Origin: Dyadobacter sp. CY261
GTDB lineage: Bacteria > Bacteroidota > Bacteroidia > Cytophagales > Spirosomataceae
Assembly (NCBI RefSeq): GCF_021440085.1
Contig: NZ_JAKCPW010000001.1
Span: 372,001 to 436,000 of the forward strand
DNA length: 64,000 bases
Reading direction: 5' to 3'
Shown: positions 36,065 to 44,998 of the stretch, in pieces
Position numbering within the stretch: position 1 is the stretch's first letter
Layout: every line of letters begins with the position of its first letter
Notes under the pieces: model-generated
Database searches by the model: none
What the model saw: the letters and a program-made list of their open reading frames with translations, nothing else
Told to the model about the DNA's origin: nothing
Position numbers and translations under genes: made by a program

Positions 36065-39000
36065 TTAAAAACCAATGTTCAAACCAACCATGAAGGAGCG
36101 TGCCTGCGGGTAAATGCCCTTGTCGATGCTCAGCACGCTGCCGCCGATCTCGGGATCATAGCCGGTGTATTTGGTGATTGTGAACAGGTTCTGGCTCATT
36201 ACATACACACGGGCCTTTTTCATCGCCAATTTGCTGATGATCGAGTTCGGCAGCGAGTAGCCGATTTGCAGGGTTTTCAGGCGGAAGAAGTCGCCTTTTT
36301 CCAGATAGAAGCTCGACGGGTTCTGGAAGTTCTTGTTAGGATCGCCGTTCACGAGACGTGGAAAGGTGGTCGAAGTTCCCGGTCCGGTCCAGCGGTCGAG
36401 TGCGTCGGTTTGCCAGTTGGCATTGGCGATATCGAGGCGGCGGAGGCCCTGAAAGATCTGGTTACCGGCCACGCCTTGCCCAAATACCACGACGTCGAAG
36501 CCTTTGTAACCTGCACTCAGCGTGAGGCCATAGTTCCATTTCGGGGTAGGGTTACCGATGAACGTACGGTCGGTTTCAGTGATCGTGCCGTCGCCATTGA
36601 GGTCCTGCCATTTGAAATCGCCGGGTTTTGCATTGGGCTGGATCTTCTTGCCATCGGCGGCAACATGTGAATCCACTTCCTCCTGTGTTTGAAAAATACC
36701 CTGATTTACATAACCGAAGAACGAGTTGATCGGCTGTCCTACCTGCGTGCGGGTGATCGGCGGTGCGCCCTGGAAGCTCTGGCCGCCTGAAAGGTACTCC
36801 ACGCCATTGCCCAGGTAGGTCACTTCATTTTTAATGTAGGAAACGTTTCCGTTCACCGAGAAATCAACCTGGCCTAAACGTTTGCGGAAGCCGAGTTCGA
36901 GTTCCACACCTGTGTTTTCCATATCCGCAATGTTGGCTGCTGGGTTCGAGATAGCCCCTACATAGCCTGGAATGCGCGGGTTCTGCAGAATATCCTTCGT
37001 TGCTTTCTTAAACCATTCGAAGGTCACATTCACATTGTTAAAGATCGTCGCGTCTAAACCGATGTTGGTTTGGCTGGTCTGTTCCCATTTCAAATCGGGG
37101 TTGGCAGGGGCGTTCGGGCTGTAACCGATAATGTAGCTGCCTGATGTTCCGATGGTGTAATTGCGGCCGCTTCCGATGGTCGAGAGGTATGCGAAATCGC
37201 CGATGCCGTCGTTACCCACCACGCCGTAGCCTCCGCGGAATTTCAGAAAGTTTACCGCATTGCTGGTAGGGAAGAAATCTTCCCGCGAAAGTACCCAGCC
37301 CAATGAGAATGAGGGGAATACACCGTATTTGTGATTCGAGCCGAAGCGGGAAGAACCATCGCGGCGGACGAGAGCCTGCACGAGGTATTTCTCATCAAAA
37401 TCATAGTTCAGACGGGCGAAAAGCGAGCTTACCGTGTGGTTTGCACCTTCGGAGCCATCCGAGTTACGCTGGTCGGCAGGGACTTTGAAGTTCAGGGACG
37501 CATCGTCGAAATTGGTCGCAGGTACGTTGAAGAACGTCACGCTCGTCATGCGGGTGTTGTTGTCCAGGTATGCGCCTTGTCCGAGCAACACATTCACATT
37601 GTGCAGGCCGAATGGGCGGGAGTAGGAAATGGTATTTTCCAGGTTGTAGTCAAAACGGCGGTTGTTGGTGCGGTTGAAGTTGGTTTGCGAGGTTATGGAA
37701 GCTGCATTCAGCCATGAAATGGGGGTGAAGCTCTCATTACCCCAGAACGCAAGCTTGCTACCAATCGTAGATTTCAGTTGCAGGCCTTTAATAGGCTCGG
37801 CCATCAGATAGGCATTGCCCACGATATTATCCGACCAGCTGTAATTACCCAAACGTGTACTGATATACGCAAGCGGGTTGCTCATTTCCTGACCTACGGC
37901 CTGCGAAATGCCATAGGGGTTGCCATTCTCGTCCCGTACTATGCCCTTGTTGGTATAAGGCGCCGCATTCGCTACTGCCGGGTCAGTTATTACTGCGGGC
38001 GTAATTGGGTCGAGGTTAATAGCCGAACTCAACGGGCCGCCGAATTCACTGTTTGTATTACCTAAACCAACCGATTTGTCATGTGAATAACCCAGGTTCT
38101 GGCCAAATGTGAGCCATTTCGCCAGTTTATGCTCTGAGTTCAGACGGATGCTGGTTCTTTTGTATTTCGAAATATCGGTTGCAACAATCCCTTCCTGATC
38201 GAGATAACCTAATGAAAGATAGAACGTTGATTTCTCCGACCCGCCGCTTACGCTTAGTTCGTGGTTCTGGCGTTTGGCACTGTTGTTGAAGATCAATGAT
38301 TGCCAGTCGGTACCTTTCCCGAATGCTGCCGGATTGGCGTAAGGCGCAGCTTGTCCCGCATTGACAGCCGCTTCGTTGCGGATCGTCGCATATTGGGTAG
38401 CGTCCAGCAGGTCGAGCTTTCTGGCCGGTCCCTGCACGCCGATGAAGCCGTTGTAATTCACGCGAATACCGCCCGCTTTTCCTTTTTTAGTAGTAACCAA
38501 AATAACCCCGGCAGCCGCCCGTGCACCGTAAATGGCCTGCGAAGCGGCATCTTTCAGTACTTCAATGGATTCGATATCGGACTGGTTAAGGTAGCCGATC
38601 CCGCCATTGTCAACCACCACACCGTCCACCACATACAACGGATCGTTGTTGTTTAGCGTAGTGATCCCGCGAACACGCACGGTTGCAGCCGAGCCGGGCT
38701 GGCCGGAATTGGAAGCGATCGTCAAACCTGACGTGCGGCCTTGCAATGCTTCTTCAAGCCGGTTAATGGGCATCGATTGCAGGTCGGAAGCTTTTACACT
38801 CGAAATAGCGCCGGTAACAACACTTTTCTTTTGCGCACCATAACCGACCACGACCACCTCCGAAAGATTGTCGACGGATTCCTCCAATGCGAAATTGATT
38901 TCGGACTGGTTACCTACGGGGACCTTTTGGGTATTCATTCCGATGAAACTGGCCACGAGGATGGCGTTGGGTTGCACCTCAATGGAATAATTGCCGGTGG

Positions 39001-39175
39001 CATCGGTAATCGTCGCATAATTGGTGCCTTCTACTACCACGGTAGCGCCTACCAGCTCTTCGCCCTTCGTTTTGACCGTCACCTTGCCTTTCACGACACG
39101 GCTTTGGGCAAGGGCGGTCTGTACGAGGCCATACAGCATTAGCACACTACATAATAGTACAATTTTTTTGCTCAT
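36065..39175 (-). CDS. SusC/RagA-family TonB-dependent receptor of the GH30 locus
   Basis: 1036 residues. Signal peptide (VLLCSVLMLYGLVQTALAQ), carboxypeptidase-regulatory-like domain (VKGKVTVKTKGEELVGATV), plug (EVVVVGYGAQKKSVVTGAI, GRTSGLTIASN, GITTLNNNDPLYVVDGVVV, ASQAIYGARAAAGV) and a barrel ending in RSFMVGLNIGF. There is no STN domain, unlike the SusC at 20665, which agrees with control by the propeller regulator instead of FecI/FecR. It imports oligosaccharides together with SusD. Two copies of the 12-bp motif lie upstream of its promoter. Confidence 0.95.
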   Translation of the reverse strand: MSKKIVLLCSVLMLYGLVQTALAQSRVVKGKVTVKTKGEELVGATVVVEGTNYATITDATGNYSIEVQPNAILVASFIGMNTQKVPVGNQSEINFALEESVDNLSEVVVVGYGAQKKSVVTGAISSVKASDLQSMPINRLEEALQGRTSGLTIASNSGQPGSAATVRVRGITTLNNNDPLYVVDGVVVDNGGIGYLNQSDIESIEVLKDAASQAIYGARAAAGVILVTTKKGKAGGIRVNYNGFIGVQGPARKLDLLDATQYATIRNEAAVNAGQAAPYANPAAFGKGTDWQSLIFNNSAKRQNHELSVSGGSEKSTFYLSLGYLDQEGIVATDISKYKRTSIRLNSEHKLAKWLTFGQNLGYSHDKSVGLGNTNSEFGGPLSSAINLDPITPAVITDPAVANAAPYTNKGIVRDENGNPYGISQAVGQEMSNPLAYISTRLGNYSWSDNIVGNAYLMAEPIKGLQLKSTIGSKLAFWGNESFTPISWLNAASITSQTNFNRTNNRRFDYNLENTISYSRPFGLHNVNVLLGQGAYLDNNTRMTSVTFFNVPATNFDDASLNFKVPADQRNSDGSEGANHTVSSLFARLNYDFDEKYLVQALVRRDGSSRFGSNHKYGVFPSFSLGWVLSREDFFPTSNAVNFLKFRGGYGVVGNDGIGDFAYLSTIGSGRNYTIGTSGSYIIGYSPNAPANPDLKWEQTSQTNIGLDATIFNNVNVTFEWFKKATKDILQNPRIPGYVGAISNPAANIADMENTGVELELGFRKRLGQVDFSVNGNVSYIKNEVTYLGNGVEYLSGGQSFQGAPPITRTQVGQPINSFFGYVNQGIFQTQEEVDSHVAADGKKIQPNAKPGDFKWQDLNGDGTITETDRTFIGNPTPKWNYGLTLSAGYKGFDVVVFGQGVAGNQIFQGLRRLDIANANWQTDALDRWTGPGTSTTFPRLVNGDPNKNFQNPSSFYLEKGDFFRLKTLQIGYSLPNSIISKLAMKKARVYVMSQNLFTITKYTGYDPEIGGSVLSIDKGIYPQARSFMVGLNIGF

Positions 39176-39234
39176 AAATGTTAGTATTAAAATTTAGTAG
39201 ATGCGGCAAATGGACTTTGCCCAATTAAATATTG

Positions 39235-39264
39235 AAAAAGTAATACTTGTGTATTATCAGCAAA
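39235..39264 (-). promoter_or_regulatory. Candidate susC promoter
   Basis: Minus strand: -33 TTTG at 39261-39264, 18 bases, then TACTTTTT at 39235-39242, seven of eight positions of TAnnTTTG. The ATG at 39175 is about 60 bases downstream. The two regulator-type motifs lie 40 and 94 bases upstream of the -33 element, the side expected for an activator. Confidence 0.5.
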
Positions 39265-39303
39265 GGTATAGGCACAATCAGGCCGCCGGGTAGCAATGCA
39301 TTA

Positions 39304-39315
39304 CTACATTACTAC
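39304..39315 (-). promoter_or_regulatory. Shared direct-repeat motif, copy 2 (susC upstream)
   Basis: CTACATTACTAC read on the plus strand, preceded by TTA so that two TTACTAC 7-mers stand in tandem with an 8-base period. Identical in 12 bases to 31446-31457 and 39358-39369. Confidence 0.5.
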
Positions 39316-39357
39316 CTCATATTGCACAAGTGAAATGTTTTCACAGAAAAATCACCA

Positions 39358-39369
39358 CTACATTACTAC
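39358..39369 (-). promoter_or_regulatory. Shared direct-repeat motif, copy 3 (susC upstream)
   Basis: CTACATTACTAC on the plus strand, followed by a further TAC. It starts 54 bases from copy 2, close to five helical turns, so both would face the same side of the DNA. Confidence 0.5.
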
Positions 39370-39425
39370 TACAATGCGGGTTGAGCTGGTTATTTATTAA
39401 CAAAAAGTAGGAAAATTTTGACTTT

Positions 39426-42167
39426 TCACCCCGCCGCGACATCCAGTTTGCCGATCACTTTTTCCAGGTCGATCCCCTCGCCCAGAACAGGTTTGAAGAG
39501 GTCACCTTCGCGCTGGATACGTTCGATGGAATTGTAAATTGTGAAGTCTTTCAGTTGAAGCCCCTTCTTGACCTCGTTCCAGTGCAATGGCATGGACACG
39601 GTCGCGCCGGGTTTGGGCCGAACGGAGTATGGTGCAGCGAGCGTCGCCTTAGGGCGGTTCTGCAGGTAATCAATATAGAGCTTGCCCTTGCGGTTTTTGG
39701 TCATGCGTTCTACGCTGGTAAAATCAGCGAGCTGGTGCTGCACTTGCCCTGCCACCCATTCGGCGAAAAGCTGACATTGGTCGTAGCTGTATTTGGCACC
39801 GAGCGGGATGTAGATATGCAGCCCGGTGGAGCCGGAAGTTTTGCAATAGGAGGGCACCGACAGCGAGTCGAGCAGGCCTTTAATGACTTGCGCTGTTTCG
39901 ATCACCTGCTCGAATGTATTGGTGGTGTCGGGGTCCAGGTCGAGCAGGCACCAGTCGGGGTTATCGGGTGTTTCGACGCGGCTGTTCCAGGGATTTACAT
40001 CGATGGCACCGAGATTGGCCATGTATAGCAACGCAGCCTCGTCATTACAAAGCATGAAGTTCTTATGCTCGCCTTCCGAAGTGTAAGGTGTTGTTTCAAT
40101 CCAGTCGGGCACTTTGCCGGTAACATCTTTTTGGTAAAAACTCTTTCCCTGAATGCCATTCGGAAAGCGATTGAGTGAAAGCGGCCGGTTTTCGAGGTAG
40201 GGTAAAATAAATGGCGCGACCTGATAGTAATAATTGATCAGCTCGCGTTTCTGGATTTTGTCGTCCGGCCAATAAAGTTTATTCAAATTGGAAAACTTCA
40301 CTTCATGCCCACTGATTTTCCGGACCTGGGTGTCTTCTTTCGGGTTCAAAAGCGTTTTTCGTTTTGCCTTAACGGGCTTTTTGATAATGGTTTCGTTATC
40401 GTTATTGGCTACGTCGACTATTTCTTCTGCCGGTTTTTCCACTTCGCGCACCACTTCCTTAGCCGATTTGTCCTCGCGCATTCCTTCAAACGAAGGGTGA
40501 CGAAAAACGCCGTCTGCCGTGATTTCGGCAAAACTGATCTCACAAACCAGTTCCGGTTTCAACCATGTCGCATGGGCGTGTGGCGGGTTCGGGCGGAAGC
40601 GTGACGGTTTGTTGTAATCCGGTGTTTCTTTGAACGGGCTCTTTTTGGTAACTAATGGCTTAAAGAGCGCCAGCATTTCCTTTTGCTGTTTTTCCTTGAA
40701 CCCCGTTCCAACCTTGCCTACGTAATGCAGTTCGCCGTCCTCGTAAGCGGCAAGCAGCAACGCGCTGAACAATTTGGAAGAGCCGTCATTTAACGTATAA
40801 CCCGCTATAATGACCTCTTGCCGTTTGTTGATCTTGACTTTGAGCCAGTCTCGGGTGCGGATCCCTGGGTAATATTCGCTATCCGATTTTTTCGCGATAA
40901 TGCCTTCCAGCCCCATTTTTTGGGCTGCTTCAAAAAATGCATTGCCGTCGGCAGCGATGCTGTAACCGAGCTGTACAGGGCTGTTTTCGTCGACAATACT
41001 TTGAAGAACAGCTTTCCTTTCGGTTAATGGCAGATGTACCAGGCTTTTGCCTTCCAGCCAGAGGATGTCAAATGCATAGTAAACCAACTCGCCATCGGCT
41101 TCACTCCGCCAGTTTTGCAGGGCATTGAAGTCTGAAATGCCATTTTGGTTGATGACCACGATCTCGCCGTCGATCACGGCATTGATCTTCCATTCTCCCA
41201 ATTGCTGGTAAACCGGATAGAACTTGTCGTTGAACGACTTCCGGTTCCGCGACTGCAGGCTCACCTCACCCTTATTCAGGTAAGCCAATGCGCGGTAACC
41301 GTCCCATTTAACCTCATATTCCCAACCCGGATCGTCGAATGGCCTGTCCACCAGCGTAGCAAGCATCGGTTGCAGGTCAGTCGGAAGCGCTTGCTTTTTA
41401 CCCTTTTTCAGGATCGCCGGTACGTTTACGTCCGGGCTTTTTTTTTCAATCGCAGCTTCTTCCGCCGGATCTTTGGCCTCGGTTTTCGAAGCTTTGGTGG
41501 TTTTTGTTTTGCTGGTTGATTTTGTTGTGGAAGATTTCTTCTCTTCGTGATCGCTTTCCCAAACCGCGTCACCATCTTTCTCAATGCCTTTCAGTGTCCT
41601 GCGTGAAATGGCCGAACGGTCTTTTTCGGTGATATCATCTTCCGAAGCGAATTTATCGCGATGCTTGATCAGCAGCCAGGCATTTTCGGCCATCCCTTTT
41701 GTTTTTACCAAAGCAAATTCCCCTTTCAGTTTTTGGCCGTTCAGCCGCACTTTCAATGAGCCTGCATGCAACTCTTTGAGCAAAAGTTTCTCCTTTGCCT
41801 TCTTGCCCTCTACCTCTTTCAATTTGCCGTCTACCTCTTCCAACGGCTCGTAAGTGCCAAAATCCCAAACCATTACGGTGCCCCCTCCGTAGTTACCTTC
41901 CGGAATAATGCCTTCAAAGTCCTTATAATCGTAGGGATGGTCTTCCACCATCATCGCCAGCCGCTTCACCGACGGGTCTGTCGAAGGGCCCTTCGGTACT
42001 GCCCAGCTTTTGAGCACACCGTCCATTTCCAGCCTGAAATCGTAATGAAGGCGAGAGGCGTCGTGTTTCTGGATCACAAAAATCAGCTCTTCCTGGTCGG
42101 CTTTGCCGCCTTTCGGTTCCGGTGTTTTGTCAAAGGAACGTTTTTCGTTGTATTTGGTAAGGCTCAT
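39426..42167 (-). CDS. ligD: Multifunctional DNA ligase D (NHEJ)
   Basis: 913 residues with the three LigD modules in the order phosphoesterase, ligase, polymerase. The 3'-phosphoesterase (about 5-190) shows H35, H41 and D43 in HDASRLHYDFRLEMDG. A Lys/Thr-rich linker (about 205-235) leads to the ATP-dependent ligase (about 265-560) with nucleophile K287 in EVKWDGYRA and motif IV EGIIAKK. The primase/polymerase domain (about 625-900) has the catalytic LLDLDPD and the SGSTGLHIYIP block. LigD fills and seals double-strand breaks with Ku. No ku gene is within 20 kb on either side here, so Ku must lie elsewhere if the system is complete. A DUF72 gene lies upstream on the same strand. Confidence 0.95.
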   Translation of the reverse strand: MSLTKYNEKRSFDKTPEPKGGKADQEELIFVIQKHDASRLHYDFRLEMDGVLKSWAVPKGPSTDPSVKRLAMMVEDHPYDYKDFEGIIPEGNYGGGTVMVWDFGTYEPLEEVDGKLKEVEGKKAKEKLLLKELHAGSLKVRLNGQKLKGEFALVKTKGMAENAWLLIKHRDKFASEDDITEKDRSAISRRTLKGIEKDGDAVWESDHEEKKSSTTKSTSKTKTTKASKTEAKDPAEEAAIEKKSPDVNVPAILKKGKKQALPTDLQPMLATLVDRPFDDPGWEYEVKWDGYRALAYLNKGEVSLQSRNRKSFNDKFYPVYQQLGEWKINAVIDGEIVVINQNGISDFNALQNWRSEADGELVYYAFDILWLEGKSLVHLPLTERKAVLQSIVDENSPVQLGYSIAADGNAFFEAAQKMGLEGIIAKKSDSEYYPGIRTRDWLKVKINKRQEVIIAGYTLNDGSSKLFSALLLAAYEDGELHYVGKVGTGFKEKQQKEMLALFKPLVTKKSPFKETPDYNKPSRFRPNPPHAHATWLKPELVCEISFAEITADGVFRHPSFEGMREDKSAKEVVREVEKPAEEIVDVANNDNETIIKKPVKAKRKTLLNPKEDTQVRKISGHEVKFSNLNKLYWPDDKIQKRELINYYYQVAPFILPYLENRPLSLNRFPNGIQGKSFYQKDVTGKVPDWIETTPYTSEGEHKNFMLCNDEAALLYMANLGAIDVNPWNSRVETPDNPDWCLLDLDPDTTNTFEQVIETAQVIKGLLDSLSVPSYCKTSGSTGLHIYIPLGAKYSYDQCQLFAEWVAGQVQHQLADFTSVERMTKNRKGKLYIDYLQNRPKATLAAPYSVRPKPGATVSMPLHWNEVKKGLQLKDFTIYNSIERIQREGDLFKPVLGEGIDLEKVIGKLDVAAG

Positions 42168-42178
42168 GGGGGTAATGA

Positions 42179-42200
42179 TTGAATGGTTGAATGACTGAAT
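42179..42200. repeat. Second copy of a dispersed 22-base intergenic repeat
   Basis: Matches 11446-11467 at 21 of 22 positions and continues as tandem GACTGAAT units to 42209. It lies between the ligD start and the stop of the DUF72 gene. Here no perfect hairpin forms, so only one half of the palindrome is present. Confidence 0.6.
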
Positions 42201-42221
42201 GACTGAATGTGTGTGAATAAG

Positions 42222-42983
42222 TCAGTCTGCGGGTATTTGGATTTTGGTGTTGACTAGCTCTTGCAATTTTCGTGCGTTGTTGAGTGCGTGTCCGCCAACA
42301 TCATTATTAAAGAAGGCCCAGACGTGATGTCCCTGGTCGGCCCATTCGGTGAACTTTTCGGCATATTCCTCCAAAACTTCGTCGGAATAAGGCGAGCTAT
42401 AAAGAGACGATGGGCCGTGAAAGCGCAGGTAGATGTCTTTGGCGGTAATTTCCTCGTGATAGGGAAATGTTTCGGCTTGCGAAAACACCAGCGTAATGCC
42501 ATGTTTTTTCATTAAGGCGATACTTTCTTCCGAAAACCACGACGGGTGGCGTACTTCCAGCGCAAATCGAAAGCCTTTGTACCGATCCGTTTCCTCATAA
42601 AACGGGCCGGCCACGCCGGAACTGAAGCGCGAATTAGCCGGTAGCTGGATCAGTATGGGCCCGAGATGCTTTTTAAGTGGACCAAAAATCCCGAAAAAGC
42701 GCTCCAATGGCTCCTGTGGGTCGTGGAGTTTCTTCAGATGGCTTAGATAGCGACTCATTTTAGGACAAAACAGAAAGCCATCCGGCACCGATTCTACCCA
42801 CTTTTCGGCTATGTCCTTCGTAGGCAGCTTGTAAAAGCTGTTATTGATCTCTGAAACGGGGAAATGTCGGGCATAAAATGTCAGGTATTCCGCAGATTTC
42901 ATATTGTTCGGGTAAAATATACCTTTCCAGTGTTTGTAACTCCATCCCGACGTGCCGATGTGTATATTTCGCTCCACTTTCAT
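42222..42983 (-). CDS. DUF72 domain protein (YecE-like)
   Basis: 253 residues, a TIM-barrel-like family of unknown activity. Recognisable blocks: IHIGTSGWSYKHWKGIFYP, VSEINNSFYKLP, FLFCPKMSRYLSH, LGPILIQLPA, LEVRHPSWF, YLRFHGPSSLY and VWAFFNNDVGGHA. DUF72 genes are often found with DNA-repair or ligD genes in Bacteroidota and Proteobacteria; the link here is by position only (54 bases upstream of ligD on the same strand). Confidence 0.88.
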   Translation of the reverse strand: MKVERNIHIGTSGWSYKHWKGIFYPNNMKSAEYLTFYARHFPVSEINNSFYKLPTKDIAEKWVESVPDGFLFCPKMSRYLSHLKKLHDPQEPLERFFGIFGPLKKHLGPILIQLPANSRFSSGVAGPFYEETDRYKGFRFALEVRHPSWFSEESIALMKKHGITLVFSQAETFPYHEEITAKDIYLRFHGPSSLYSSPYSDEVLEEYAEKFTEWADQGHHVWAFFNNDVGGHALNNARKLQELVNTKIQIPAD

Positions 42984-43101
42984 TTTCAGTTTGTTGCGGA
43001 GCTATTAAAAGCAATAATCGTACCGAGATGCAGCCAGTGCCGCCCGGATCGTAATAGGAACGATTTTTGAAATTTGCAGACGAAACGCAAAACGGAACAT
43101 A

Positions 43102-43461
43102 ATGACAACTATTGATATTCTGGGCGACCAGGAGGAAACTTTGGGTACGGCCGAGGACCTGCGCGAGGAAGTGGTGCTCGACATCATGCAGCAGGAAATC
43201 GTGGGTAGCATGGTGAAAATTGAATTTGAGACGTCATTGGGGCTCTGCACAGGGTACTACTTGTCCAGCGAGCTGGGCCACGAGGAGATTAACCTCGAGG
43301 AAGCGTCATTGGAACGGTTGAAACGGCTTTTTCCGGCATGTAATGGTGCATTCATACACCCGGCTAACCGCGACTGGGTGGAAATAAGCCTGGCGGAGGC
43401 GATAAGCGGGCTGCCTGAGTATAAGATATACAGTCGAATTGTGACCGGCGGAATTGTGTAA
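43102..43461 (+). CDS. Hypothetical acidic protein (119 aa)
   Basis: 119 residues beginning MTTIDILGDQEETLGTAEDL, acidic, with a beta-rich middle (GSMVKIEFETSLGLCTGYYL) and a conserved-looking NRDWVEISLAEAISG. I do not recognise a family. The reading frame has normal codon use and divides two well-supported genes. It ends 107 bases before the kinase gene at 43569. Confidence 0.6.
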   Translation: MTTIDILGDQEETLGTAEDLREEVVLDIMQQEIVGSMVKIEFETSLGLCTGYYLSSELGHEEINLEEASLERLKRLFPACNGAFIHPANRDWVEISLAEAISGLPEYKIYSRIVTGGIV

Positions 43462-43568
43462 AGTGAGGGTATTGTTGTCCATTTTGGCCTTCATGACAAA
43501 AAAAGCCGCTCAAATGCCGATTTATTTCGAAATTGGGTGTTTCGATTATATCATTACCGCATTCGCCC

Positions 43569-44969
43569 ATGAAGGATATCACTGTCAACGATCTGCTGGC
43601 TATCGACGTTTTCAAGGATGTTCCTGAAAACCAGCTGCAATGGATGATCGACCGCAGTTCGCATTACGAGTTGCAGGAGGGCGACGTAATGACCCGGCCC
43701 GGCGAACCACTTTTAGGCACGGCCGTTGTTTTTTCGGGCCGTATCGAACTGTACCGCGTTCAGAACAATACCAAAAGCATTATTGCCCAGCTTGTAGCGG
43801 GTGCGGTGACCGGTATGTTGCCGTTCTCGAGGGGCAAAATCGCCATCGCCTATGGTGTGTGCCTGGAAACATCGCAATTAATGATGTTCCCAAAGGAATT
43901 GATGCGCGAATTGATCACTTCCCATTACGAGCTCACGCAGGCGCTCGTCATCGTGATGACGTCGCGCGTGCGGGAATTCACCGAACTTGAACAGCAGAAT
44001 GAGAAAATGATGGCGCTCGGAAAGCTTTCTGCAGGACTGGCGCATGAGCTGAATAACCCCGCCGCTGCGATCGTGCGGAGTTCGGCATCTTTAAAAGAAC
44101 ATTTGCTGATGCAGCCGGATGCATTCAAATCGCTGTTGTCAATCCATTTGTCGCACGAGGAAATCGACCTGATTAATAATAAAATGGTGCGTTTGCTCGG
44201 TAATATCAACCGTCCGATGCTATCGATGATGAAACGGTCTGAAAAAGAGGACGAAATACTCGATTGGCTCGATCGTAACAATATCGATGGCTGCGAGGAC
44301 ATTGCCGATAATCTCGTTGAATTCGGAGTGGGTGAAGATGATCTGGAAGAGTTGAAAAGCAGGATTAACCATCAGGACCTGTCGCCGGTGTTCACCTGGA
44401 TCAATAATAGCCTTACGACCGAGCGGATGGTCGCCGATATCGAGGAGTCGTCCAAACGCATTGCGCAACTGGTAGGCTCGGTGAAATCATTCACGCATAT
44501 GGACCGGGGCGGGGAGCGCGAATTCATCGATATTCATGTGGGTATCAAGAATACCCTCATCATGTTGAATTACAAGCTGAAAAAGGGCAATATCAAGGTG
44601 ACTGAGGATTTTGATCTCGAATTGCCGCCCGTGAAGGCAATGGTAGGCGAGCTCAACCAGGTATGGACGAACCTGATCGACAATGCGATCGATGCACTTG
44701 ATAACCAGCCGGCTGCGGAGCTGACGATCATTACGCGCCGCGATAAGGAGTTTGTAAAAGTGACTATTTGTGATAATGGTCCGGGCGTGCCGGCCGACAT
44801 CCGTTCCAAAGTTTTCGATCCGTTTTTTACCACCAAATCAGTGGGAAAAGGCACTGGTCTTGGACTGGATGTGGTAAGCCGGATCGTGCGGCAACACCAC
44901 GGGACGGTCACCCTGCACTCAAACCCGGGCCGCACCGAATTTGTGGTTTGCTTCCCGTTTAATGCATAA
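43569..44969 (+). CDS. Cyclic-nucleotide-binding-domain histidine kinase
   Basis: 466 residues from the ATG at 43569; a GTG 12 codons earlier is less plausible. The N-terminal part (about 8-125) is a cyclic-nucleotide-binding-like domain ([27 protein letters not shown]). A linker coiled coil leads to HisKA-type H159 in [12 protein letters not shown], then a long helical insert (about 190-320) and a HATPase domain with [18 protein letters not shown] and GKGTGLGL. No membrane helix is seen, so the kinase is cytoplasmic. The downstream gene encodes a receiver domain fused to a thioredoxin reductase, the likely phosphorylation partner. Gap to it: 29 bases. Confidence 0.9.
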   Translation: MKDITVNDLLAIDVFKDVPENQLQWMIDRSSHYELQEGDVMTRPGEPLLGTAVVFSGRIELYRVQNNTKSIIAQLVAGAVTGMLPFSRGKIAIAYGVCLETSQLMMFPKELMRELITSHYELTQALVIVMTSRVREFTELEQQNEKMMALGKLSAGLAHELNNPAAAIVRSSASLKEHLLMQPDAFKSLLSIHLSHEEIDLINNKMVRLLGNINRPMLSMMKRSEKEDEILDWLDRNNIDGCEDIADNLVEFGVGEDDLEELKSRINHQDLSPVFTWINNSLTTERMVADIEESSKRIAQLVGSVKSFTHMDRGGEREFIDIHVGIKNTLIMLNYKLKKGNIKVTEDFDLELPPVKAMVGELNQVWTNLIDNAIDALDNQPAAELTIITRRDKEFVKVTICDNGPGVPADIRSKVFDPFFTTKSVGKGTGLGLDVVSRIVRQHHGTVTLHSNPGRTEFVVCFPFNA

Positions 44970-44998
44970 TTTTAATTCAACACTTAACAAAAGCTGCC

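Noticed and set aside
35807..36670. 287-codon plus-strand frame across the susD/susC junction
   Set aside because: Antisense shadow of two strongly supported genes; composition follows the complementary codons.
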